In this document: one piece after another, positions 55,132 through 64,000 of the stretch
Numbering within the stretch: position 1 is the stretch's first letter
Layout: each line of letters begins with the position of its first letter
Origin: Pontibacter sp. Tf4
GTDB taxonomy: Bacteria; Bacteroidota; Bacteroidia; Cytophagales; Hymenobacteraceae
Assembly (NCBI RefSeq): GCF_014212495.1
Contig: NZ_JACKZC010000005.1
Coordinates: forward strand, 124,001-188,000
DNA length: 64,000 nucleotides
Reading direction: 5' to 3'
Made by a program: the position numbers and the translations under genes
The notes under the pieces: model-generated
The model's input: the letters and a program-made list of their open reading frames with translations, nothing else
The model's database searches: none
Told to the model about the DNA's origin: nothing

Positions 55132-56994
55132 TTACTCTATCTTCTTGCCTGTCATGGCTTGTTTGATGGAGATCTGCATGACGCGCTCCGCAAACGGACT
55201 TGTCTGTTCTTCCAGAATGTCCACAGCTTTCAGGATCGCGTCTTTATCGCCGCTGCCCAGTACGTTTTTCAGGTTCTGTACATTGGTTCTGGTCAGCTCA
55301 ATTTCTTCAGTTGTCAGGTGCTCGCCGTTCTTCTCTACAAAGCGCTCTACCTGGTAAATCATTTGCTCGGCTGTTGTGCGGGCTTCGATCACCATACGGG
55401 TAGAAACGTCTTCTTTGGCGTGTGTGATAGAGTCCATCAGCATCTGCTCTACCTGCTCGTCAGTCAGGCCGTACTGTGGTTTTACTTCCACTTCCTGGCG
55501 TACGCCAGAGCGTAGTTCAATAGCTTCCACTTTCAGTATTCCGTCGGCGTTCAGGATAAAGTTCACATCTACTTTCGGAAAACCGGCCGGCATGGCAGGT
55601 ATGCCTTTCAGGTCGAACTCTGCCAGTTTGCGGTTCTCTTTCACTAAGTCGCGCTCGCCCTGGTACACCGATATCTTCATATTCACCTGCCCATCTACCG
55701 ACGTGGTGTACTGGCGGCCGGCTTTGGTTGGGATCTTAGAGTTACGAGGAATGATAGAATCCATCAAACCACCCATCGTTTCGATACCCAGTGTCAGCGG
55801 CGTTACGTCCAGCAACAGAATATCTTTCCGGTTACCAGCCAGAATATCGGCTTGTATAGCAGCACCCAACGATACGACCTCATCCGGGTTAAGCGAGTTG
55901 TTGGCCTGCTTCCCGAAGAACTCCGACACCGCATCATATACCATCGGCACGCGCGTAGAGCCACCCACCATGATCACGGCATCTATCTGCTCTGGCTGCA
56001 GTTTGGCATCGGCCATAGCCTGGCGACAGCTTTCAATCGTTCGGGCAACTATAGGCGCAATCAGTGTTTCGAACGTGTGGCGCTCGATGTGGCAATCTAT
56101 CGTTCCGTTTATAGTTCCGGCATAGACCGGCTGCGAGCTCAGCGTCCTTTTTGCTTCTTCGGCTTTCAGGCGCAGTTCCTGCTGCAGGTTTTTGTCTTCG
56201 TTTACCGTATCAGCTATCAGCTGATTTTCCTGTATCCAGTGGTTGATAATGGCTCTGTCAAAGTCATCACCACCTAGGTAGGTATCACCGTTAGTGGAAA
56301 GCACTTCAAAAATGCCCTGATGGATGCTCAGGATAGAGATATCAAACGTACCACCACCTAAATCGTACACGGCCACGGTTTTCTCTTCGTTCGGATCGAT
56401 GCCGATGCCATAAGCCAGCGCCGCAGCAGTTGGCTCATTAACAATACGCAGTACTTCCAGGCCAGCCAGTTTACCGGCATCGCGGGTTGCCTGGCGTTGT
56501 GAGTCGTTGAAGTAAGCTGGTACGGTAATAACTGCGCGGTTCACAGGCGTCTTCAAAGAGTGCTCTGCACGCTCGCGCAGTTCCTTCAATATCTCCGCCG
56601 ACAGCTCGATTGGGGAATAAAACTTATCGCCTACTCTTATTTTTACCAGGCCTTCACTGTCATCATCAATGATCTTGTAGCCAAAGTAATCTTTATGCTC
56701 GCCTACATCTTTATACGATTTGCCCAGCAGGCGCTTAACAGAGTAAATGGTATTGGCCGGATCAGTGGTCAGGTAATCTTTGGCATCGGTGCCAACTATA
56801 GTTTCGCCGGTCTGGGTAAAATGCACCACCGACGGTACGATGGTACCACGCCCCTGGTCGTTAATAGCGATCGGTTTTTTATCTTCAGGATGGATGTAGG
56901 CTACTAAACTGTTGGTAGTACCCAGATCTATACCTACTATAACTTCTTCCTGCTGAATAGAGCCGGTAGAAAGGTTTATTGCAACTTTTGCCAT
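55132..56994 (-). CDS. Hsp70-family chaperone, HscA-like
   Basis: A 620-residue Hsp70. The ATPase motifs are VGIDLGTTNSLVAY, VYDLGGGTFDISIL and IMVGGSTRVPMVYDAV, and the substrate domain has LLDVTPLTLGIETMGG. Its length, the long N-terminal leader VAINLSTGSIQQEE and the missing EEVD-like lid end match HscA rather than DnaK. HscA works in iron-sulfur cluster assembly. No isc, hscB or fdx gene is nearby, so the role is inferred. ATG 56994 is chosen because the leader is typical; the upstream frame is random. Confidence 0.85.
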   Translation of the reverse strand: MAKVAINLSTGSIQQEEVIVGIDLGTTNSLVAYIHPEDKKPIAINDQGRGTIVPSVVHFTQTGETIVGTDAKDYLTTDPANTIYSVKRLLGKSYKDVGEHKDYFGYKIIDDDSEGLVKIRVGDKFYSPIELSAEILKELRERAEHSLKTPVNRAVITVPAYFNDSQRQATRDAGKLAGLEVLRIVNEPTAAALAYGIGIDPNEEKTVAVYDLGGGTFDISILSIHQGIFEVLSTNGDTYLGGDDFDRAIINHWIQENQLIADTVNEDKNLQQELRLKAEEAKRTLSSQPVYAGTINGTIDCHIERHTFETLIAPIVARTIESCRQAMADAKLQPEQIDAVIMVGGSTRVPMVYDAVSEFFGKQANNSLNPDEVVSLGAAIQADILAGNRKDILLLDVTPLTLGIETMGGLMDSIIPRNSKIPTKAGRQYTTSVDGQVNMKISVYQGERDLVKENRKLAEFDLKGIPAMPAGFPKVDVNFILNADGILKVEAIELRSGVRQEVEVKPQYGLTDEQVEQMLMDSITHAKEDVSTRMVIEARTTAEQMIYQVERFVEKNGEHLTTEEIELTRTNVQNLKNVLGSGDKDAILKAVDILEEQTSPFAERVMQISIKQAMTGKKIE

Positions 56995-57152
56995 AGTATC
57001 TATACTTAGGTGAGGCCGCAAACTATAGTTGCAGCACAATGGCACAAAGTTACGAATTATTTAGGCAGGGTTTAAGGGATGAGCAGGTTATTGGCCCCGA
57101 AAGTGAAGTAGCAAACTATAGTTACTCCAACTTATATTATACCATAAACAGA

Positions 57153-57175
57153 AAAGCTGCTCACAAGAACAGCTT
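57153..57175 (-). terminator. Probable terminator of the DivIC/FtsB gene
   Basis: Stem of about 9 bp (AAGCTG core, 57153-57175), with T-rich sequence on the minus strand, about 30 bases after the gene's end. Confidence 0.45.
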
Positions 57176-57204
57176 CCGATCAAAGTATAACTTCTAACTA
57201 TAGT

Positions 57205-57504
57205 CTACTCCTCCTCCTTGGTAACTATAATGAACACATCCTCGTTCGGGCGTTTCATCAGGTATTTTTCGCGGGCGTATTTTTCCAACAGGTCAGCATT
57301 CCCCATCAGGGCTTTGCGGTCTTTCTCCACTTCTTCCATCTTCTCCAGATAGCCTTCTTTCACGTCTTCCAGATCGCTGAGTTGTTTGCTCATCTGGTAC
57401 TGCGTAATAAAGTCGTTGGAGTCGAAAAAGAGCATCCACACCACAAACAGGGCTGTTGTGATAAAGTAGAAATTGCGGAAAAACTTAGGAATGCGCTTCA
57501 ACAT
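57205..57504 (-). CDS. FtsB/DivIC-family septum protein
   Basis: A 99-residue single-pass membrane protein: a short basic N-terminus, one helix (about 12-29), and a coiled coil (SKQLSDLEDVKEGYLEKMEE). The late segment LLEKYAREKYLMKRPNEDVF is the conserved FtsB/DivIC signature. These proteins connect the division complex to FtsL and FtsQ. It lies between the HscA-like gene and eno, and eno-FtsB linkage is common in bacteria. Confidence 0.92.
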   Translation of the reverse strand: MLKRIPKFFRNFYFITTALFVVWMLFFDSNDFITQYQMSKQLSDLEDVKEGYLEKMEEVEKDRKALMGNADLLEKYAREKYLMKRPNEDVFIIVTKEEE

Positions 57505-57538
57505 CGGGAACTATAGCTAAAAGGTACTTATACAAAAA

Positions 57539-57570
57539 TAAGGCTGTGAGTCATATAACCCACAGCCTTA
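57539..57570 (-). terminator. eno terminator
   Basis: Stem TAAGGCTGTG/CACAGCCTTA (57539-57548 with 57561-57570), with T-rich continuation on the minus strand, 27 bases after the eno stop. Confidence 0.82.
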
Positions 57571-57597
57571 GCCATAAATATTTTTAAATGTAGGATT

Positions 57598-60010
<2,413 letters not shown>

Positions 60011-60033
60011 TTCGAGATTTTTACAAAAATAAA

Positions 60034-60063
60034 AAAGGGACACGACTTATGTCCTGTCCCTTT
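60034..60063 (-). terminator. Terminator of the alpha operon (after rplQ)
   Basis: Stem AAAGGGACA/TGTCCCTTT (60034-60042 with 60055-60063), with a T run on the minus strand. It separates the ribosomal operon from carA. Confidence 0.82.
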
Positions 60064-60084
60064 AAAATATTTCAAAGAATACGC

Positions 60085-60597
60085 TTATTCAGCATCTTTT
60101 GCATCTTCTGCAGTTGCATCAGTTTCAGCAGCTTTAGGAGCTTCTGCAGCACCTTCTGCTTTCTTCTTAGCACCACCAGCACCACGACGACGAGTTTTCT
60201 TCGCGCCAGCTGCTGAACCTGTAGTTGCCAGCATATCCTCGTTGTAGTCTACCAGCTCAATAACACACATTTCTGCGTTGTCACCAAGACGTAGACCTGT
60301 TTTCAGGATACGGGTGTAACCACCTGGTCTGTTAGCGATTTTTGCTGCTACTTCATCAAAAAGCTCTTTAACAGCTTCCTTCTCCTGAAGGTAAGCGAAT
60401 ACAGTTCTCCTTGAATGCGTAGTATCGTTCTTAGATTTTGTAAGAAGAGGTTCTACATACTTACGAAGAGCTTTTGCTTTTGCTACTGTAGTAGAAATAC
60501 GTTTCTTCAGAATAAGGGAAGCAGCCATGTTAGACAGCATCGCCTTACGGTGAGCAGCAGTTCTTCCTAAGTGATTGATTTTTTTACCGTGTCTCAT
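60085..60597 (-). CDS. rplQ: 50S ribosomal protein L17
   Basis: A 170-residue L17, last gene of the alpha operon. The core is in residues 1-115 ([41 protein letters not shown]). A C-terminal extension of about 50 residues is built of Ala, Lys, Glu and Thr ([20 protein letters not shown]), longer than in E. coli. Such tails are seen in several Bacteroidota L17 proteins. It lies 66 bases after rpoA. Confidence 0.97.
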   Translation of the reverse strand: MRHGKKINHLGRTAAHRKAMLSNMAASLILKKRISTTVAKAKALRKYVEPLLTKSKNDTTHSRRTVFAYLQEKEAVKELFDEVAAKIANRPGGYTRILKTGLRLGDNAEMCVIELVDYNEDMLATTGSAAGAKKTRRRGAGGAKKKAEGAAEAPKAAETDATAEDAKDAE

Positions 60598-60663
60598 TTT
60601 TTTGATTGTGCACGTGCATACCGTCGATCAACCTTTCGGGATCGGGAATTATGCCGTAGGTTA

Positions 60664-61653
60664 TTATTCTTCTTCTAATTTATATTTGGAAAGGTCCATA
60701 CCAAAGGTTAAACCTTTTTCCTGTACTAAGTTCTCTAACTCAGTCAACGATTTCTTACCGAAGTTACGGAATTTCATCATATCAGAGATGTCTAACTGCA
60801 CCAGGTCACCAAGCGTTTTGATGTCGGCAGCCTTTAAGCAGTTGTAAGCTCTAACAGATAAGTCCATATCCTGAAGTGGTGTCTTCAGAACTTTGCGCAT
60901 GTGCAGCAGTTCTTCATCTACAACCTCTTCTTCTTCTGGCTTAGCCGTTTCAAACGTCATTGTGTTGTCAGAGAAAAGCATGAAGTGCTGTATAAGGATA
61001 TTGGCAGCTCCTTTCAATGCTTCTTCCGGATGGATTGATCCGTCAGTCTGGATTTCCAGCACAAGTTTTTCATAGTCGGTCTTCTGCTCCACACGCGTGT
61101 TCTCAACACTGAACTTCACATTTTTGATTGGTGTGAAGATAGAGTCGATAGAGATTAGACCAAATACCTGGTCAGCTGGCTTGTTTTCTTCAGCAGGCAC
61201 ATAACCACGGCCTTTCTGAATAGTAAGCTCAACTTCTAATGAAAGATTTTTATCCAGGTTACAGATCACCAGCTCAGGGTTCAGAACTTCAAAGCTTGAA
61301 GTGAACTTGTTAATATCACCGGCATAGAAAGTATCTGCACCGTTGATAGTAACCGTGATCTTGTCATCGATAACTTCGCTGATCTTCTTAAAGCGAACCA
61401 TTTTCAGGTTCAGGATAATGTCAGACACATCCTGCACCACACCTTCAACTGATGAGAACTCATGCAGTACACCAGGTATGCGAACGCTGGTAATTGCATA
61501 ACCTTCTAACGAAGAAAGCAAAATTCTGCGTAGCGCATTACCGATGGTTACACCGTAACCTTTTTCAAGCGGCTTGAATTCAAATAAACCATGAAAGTCG
61601 TCGGCTTTTTCCATTACAACTTTCTCTGGCATTTGAAATGCTAATATTGACAT
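60664..61653 (-). CDS. rpoA: RNA polymerase alpha subunit
   Basis: A 329-residue alpha subunit. The N-terminal dimerisation domain has [20 protein letters not shown], and the C-terminal domain (from about 255) has [20 protein letters not shown] and the helix-hairpin-helix. Alpha assembles the polymerase and contacts promoters and activators. I chose ATG 61653, because the product then starts [12 protein letters not shown], the usual Bacteroidota opening. It is between rpsD and rplQ in the standard order. Confidence 0.98.
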   Translation of the reverse strand: MSILAFQMPEKVVMEKADDFHGLFEFKPLEKGYGVTIGNALRRILLSSLEGYAITSVRIPGVLHEFSSVEGVVQDVSDIILNLKMVRFKKISEVIDDKITVTINGADTFYAGDINKFTSSFEVLNPELVICNLDKNLSLEVELTIQKGRGYVPAEENKPADQVFGLISIDSIFTPIKNVKFSVENTRVEQKTDYEKLVLEIQTDGSIHPEEALKGAANILIQHFMLFSDNTMTFETAKPEEEEVVDEELLHMRKVLKTPLQDMDLSVRAYNCLKAADIKTLGDLVQLDISDMMKFRNFGKKSLTELENLVQEKGLTFGMDLSKYKLEEE

Positions 61654-61690
61654 ACTTGCAGTGTTAAAGGTTAAAAATTGATTATGCTGC

Positions 61691-62296
61691 TTACTTAGAG
61701 TAAAGTTCAACGATCAGCTGCTCCTGGATCTTCTCCGGGATCAGGTCACGCTGTGGCGCAGAGATAAACTTACCAGCCATTTCAGTTGCGTCCCACTCTA
61801 ACCAACTAAACTGTCTTGCATTACGAACAGATAAGCTTGCTGTAATGGCCTCAAGAGATTTAGATTTCTCTCTAACAGCTATAACATCACCAACTTTTAA
61901 ACTATAGGAAGGTATGTTTACGATGTTACCGTTAACAGTAATGTGCTTGTGCAGTACAAGCTGACGAGCAGCTCTGCGAGTTGGCGCAATACCCAGACGG
62001 TAAACCGTATTGTCTAATCTTGACTCCAGGAGGATTAACAGGTTTTCACCAGCAATACCGCCTTTTCTCTGAGCTTTTTCAAACAGGTTAGCAAATTGCT
62101 TCTCTAATACACCGTAGATGTATTTAGCTTTCTGCTTTTCAGTCAGCTGAATAGAGTATTCAGACTGCTTTTTACGACGGCCACGACCGTGCTGTCCTGG
62201 AGGATAAGCTTTCTTTTTTAATGCTTTGCTTGGGCCGAAAATCTCTTCATTGAATTTTCGAGAGATTTTACTTTTTGGACCAGTATATCTTGCCAT
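61691..62296 (-). CDS. rpsD: 30S ribosomal protein S4
   Basis: A 201-residue S4, a primary 16S rRNA-binding protein. It begins [20 protein letters not shown] and has the S4 RNA-binding domain [20 protein letters not shown]. The N-terminal region has no cysteine, so it is the zinc-free form. It contains the single AACTATAG copy of the whole operon (about 61904). Confidence 0.97.
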   Translation of the reverse strand: MARYTGPKSKISRKFNEEIFGPSKALKKKAYPPGQHGRGRRKKQSEYSIQLTEKQKAKYIYGVLEKQFANLFEKAQRKGGIAGENLLILLESRLDNTVYRLGIAPTRRAARQLVLHKHITVNGNIVNIPSYSLKVGDVIAVREKSKSLEAITASLSVRNARQFSWLEWDATEMAGKFISAPQRDLIPEKIQEQLIVELYSK

Positions 62297-62318
62297 TTTA
62301 TTTAATCTACTTTAAAAA

Positions 62319-62711
62319 TTAAACTCTTCTGCGTTTAGGAGGACGACATCCGTTGTGTGGTAATGGCGTAACATCTTTAATAGTTGTTACTTCAATACCT
62401 GAATTTTGCACAGTACGGATAGCGGACTCTCTACCTGCGCCAGGGCCTTTAACGAAAACCTCAGCTTTACGCATACCTAAGTCATAAGCAACTTTAGCGC
62501 AATCTGAAGCTGCCATCTGTGCAGCGTAAGGAGTGTTCTTCTTAGAACCTTTGAATCCCATTTTACCAGCAGAAGCCCAAGATATAACTTGTCCTGCGTT
62601 ATTGGTTACCGAGATAATAATATTGTTGAAAGAAGCTTTGATGTGTACCTGGCCAGTTGCCTCAACAACTACAACACGCTTCTTAGCTTTGTCTTTTCTT
62701 TTCTGAGCCAT
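62319..62711 (-). CDS. rpsK: 30S ribosomal protein S11
   Basis: A 130-residue S11, at the platform of the small subunit. [21 protein letters not shown] and the C-terminal [17 protein letters not shown] are diagnostic. I chose ATG 62711 ([15 protein letters not shown] follows). It is 9 bases after rpsM, in the usual operon order. Confidence 0.97.
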   Translation of the reverse strand: MAQKRKDKAKKRVVVVEATGQVHIKASFNNIIISVTNNAGQVISWASAGKMGFKGSKKNTPYAAQMAASDCAKVAYDLGMRKAEVFVKGPGAGRESAIRTVQNSGIEVTTIKDVTPLPHNGCRPPKRRRV

Positions 62712-62720
62712 GATCAATTA

Positions 62721-63098
62721 TTATTTAGAAGCTTTCTTCTTGTTTGCAACTGTTTTACGCTTACCTTTTCTCGTACGCGAGTTGTTCTTTGTACGCTGTC
62801 CACGAACCGGAAGACCCTTACGGTGTCTCAATCCACGGTAGCAACCAATGTCAAGAAGACGCTTAATGTGCAACTGTACTTCAGATCTTAATACACCTTC
62901 CGTTTTAATGTCAGTTGCAATAATATTTCTGATCTCGTTAGACTCATCTTCAGACCAGTCTTTTACTTTCTTGTCAAGATCCACCCCGGCTTTGTTTAAG
63001 ATAGTCTTAGACAGATTACGACCTATACCAAAAATATAGGTTAGTGCAATCTCACCTCTCTTGTTATCCGGAATATCAACTCCTGCTATTCTAGCCAT
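62721..63098 (-). CDS. rpsM: 30S ribosomal protein S13
   Basis: A 125-residue S13, at the head of the 30S subunit, contacting the P-site t[43 protein letters not shown] and the basic tail [14 protein letters not shown] are standard. The start lies 10 bases after rpmJ. Confidence 0.98.
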   Translation of the reverse strand: MARIAGVDIPDNKRGEIALTYIFGIGRNLSKTILNKAGVDLDKKVKDWSEDESNEIRNIIATDIKTEGVLRSEVQLHIKRLLDIGCYRGLRHRKGLPVRGQRTKNNSRTRKGKRKTVANKKKASK

Positions 63099-63108
63099 AC
63101 TTGTTTAA

Positions 63109-63225
63109 TTAACCTTGTCTTTGTTTATATCTTGGATTTTTTTTGTTGATGACGTAAAGCTTACCCTTGCGACGGATAATCTTACATTCAGCACTTCTCT
63201 TTTTAACTGATGCTTTAACTTTCAT
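63109..63225 (-). CDS. rpmJ: 50S ribosomal protein L36 (zinc-free type)
   Basis: A 38-residue protein read on the minus strand from ATG 63225 to the stop at 63109. It begins [15 protein letters not shown], has [16 protein letters not shown] and ends RYKQRQG. The usual zinc ligands are mostly missing: Ser at 11, Cys kept at 14, Asn at 27 and Tyr in place of the His near 33. It is thus the zinc-independent form. It fits between infA (5-base gap) and rpsM, the standard place. Confidence 0.95.
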   Translation of the reverse strand: MKVKASVKKRSAECKIIRRKGKLYVINKKNPRYKQRQG

Positions 63226-63230
63226 TGTAT

Positions 63231-63449
63231 TTATTTATATCGATAAACAATCCGACCTTTTGTTAAATCATAAGGAGACATTTCCAACTTTACTTTATCT
63301 CCTGGAAGAATTTTTATGTAGTTCATTCTCATCTTCCCTGAGATATGAGCAATTAACTGGTGTCCGTTCTCCAATTCAACACGGAACATGGCATTTGATA
63401 AAGCCTCGATTATAGTTCCGTCCTGTTCAATAGATGACTGCTTGGCCAT
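63231..63449 (-). CDS. infA: Translation initiation factor IF-1
   Basis: A 72-residue IF-1, an OB-fold protein that blocks the A site during initiation. [20 protein letters not shown] and [19 protein letters not shown] are the signature, with KGRIVYRYK at the end. Its start codon abuts the map stop codon exactly (63447-63449 against 63450-63452), so translation is probably coupled. Confidence 0.98.
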   Translation of the reverse strand: MAKQSSIEQDGTIIEALSNAMFRVELENGHQLIAHISGKMRMNYIKILPGDKVKLEMSPYDLTKGRIVYRYK

Positions 63450-64000
63450 TTATGCTTTTTTAGCTTTTTCTATATATTCAAAGGTAGTCAGAATTTCTGG
63501 CTGACCTTTTCTGATCACAACTGTGTGCTCAAAATGAGCGGAAGGTTTTTTGTCACGTGTCCGGATCGTCCATCCATCATCTTCCTGAACAACATTTCGT
63601 GTTCCGAGGTTAATCATAGGCTCAATCGCTAACACCATTCCTTCTTGTAGTTTTACGCCTTGCCCTCGCTTACCATAGTTAGGTACTTCCGGAGCTTCGT
63701 GCAGATTACGGCCAATTCCATGACCAACTAATTCGCGCACAACTGTAAAACCATTACTTTCAGCATGTAGCTGAATGGCATTGCTCAAATCGCCCATTCT
63801 GTTACCAGCGACCGCTTTCTCAATGCCTTTATATAAACTCTCTTTTGTTACTTCCAGAAGTTTCTTTACTTCTTCTGGTACTTCGCCAACTGTATGTGTA
63901 TAGGCTGAATCACTATGGTAGCCTTTGTAATACACACCACCGTCTACCGAAATAATATCTCCGTTGCGCAGTATATGTTTTCCAGGAAACCCGTGTACAA
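63450..64000 (-). CDS. map: Methionine aminopeptidase type I (5' end outside window)
   Basis: The C-terminal 182 residues of a type I methionine aminopeptidase; the frame is open to the window end and the start lies beyond 64000. Metal ligands are visible in GDIISVDGGVYYKGYHSDSA (two Asp), GHGIGRNLHEAPEVPNYGK (His), VLAIEPM (Glu) and AHFEHTVVI (Glu). It removes N-terminal methionine. The ATG at 63935 is not the start, because VHGFPGKHILRNGD precedes it in frame and is conserved. Confidence 0.97.
   Translation of the reverse strand, partial: VHGFPGKHILRNGDIISVDGGVYYKGYHSDSAYTHTVGEVPEEVKKLLEVTKESLYKGIEKAVAGNRMGDLSNAIQLHAESNGFTVVRELVGHGIGRNLHEAPEVPNYGKRGQGVKLQEGMVLAIEPMINLGTRNVVQEDDGWTIRTRDKKPSAHFEHTVVIRKGQPEILTTFEYIEKAKKA

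Overview
The window is a stretch of chromosome from a member of the Bacteroidota, most likely a Cytophagales bacterium of the Hymenobacteraceae (Pontibacter-like); the genus is an inference. The reasons are Bacteroidota-type -7 promoter elements (TAnnTTTG) and almost no Shine-Dalgarno sequences, a BlaI/M56-BlaR1 pair with a TonB-plug-like tail, an ECF sigma/anti-sigma/DUF4097 operon, a SecA without the C-terminal zinc motif, a moderate GC content that I judge to be just under 50%, and many short lipoproteins. The gene order looks like an ordinary core chromosome. I see no tRNA, rRNA, CRISPR array, prophage, transposase or recognisable defence island.

Layout. 1-9.5 kb: the 3' end of guaB, a partner-switching signalling module (membrane SpoIIE-type phosphatase, STAS antagonist, RsbW-like kinase), then two parvulin-type periplasmic foldases (one with an OmpA-like domain) and a MoxR ATPase. 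9.5-18 kb: an SDR, acetyltransferase, recA, a DUF3108-like protein, a PhoB/PhoR-type two-component system, an RluA-type pseudouridine synthase and a quinone oxidoreductase. 18-23 kb: a MacB/FtsX-type permease, two tandem paralogous lipoproteins, and a BlaI/BlaR1 pair preceded by three operator-like dyads. 23-26 kb: rplM-rpsI-rpsB and tsf. 26-32 kb: two uncharacterised genes, a membrane-anchored MutS homologue with RidA, and an ECF sigma operon. 32-41 kb: an ALDH7-type dehydrogenase, DegP, Hsp20, a DUF2490 protein and lipoproteins, an M20 amidohydrolase, a SPOR lipoprotein and deoC. 41-50 kb: secA, an acetyltransferase, dapF, a methyltransferase, an AT-rich orphan with an internal repeat, and a Ppx/GppA phosphatase. 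50-64 kb: a large secreted TPR-like protein, an Ldh-family oxidoreductase, a secreted hydrolase, an HscA-like Hsp70, divIC/ftsB, eno, carA, and the tail of the ribosomal alpha operon (map-infA-rpmJ-rpsM-rpsK-rpsD-rpoA-rplQ), with map cut by the window end.

Two themes recur. Envelope protein quality control is well represented: SecA, SurA-like and PpiC-like foldases, DegP, Hsp20 and an ECF sigma operon. The most distinctive signal is not a gene. The palindrome AACTATAGTT (core CTATAG), together with its half form TATAGTT/AACTATA, is scattered through both genes and intergenic DNA. It also sits repeatedly in the loops or stems of transcription terminators, as DNA uptake sequences do in other bacteria. 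A second layer consists of intergenic islands of small hairpins whose arms differ in sequence but keep pairing. The largest island (49.6-50.3 kb) contains a nested stem with a possible 10-bp pseudoknot.
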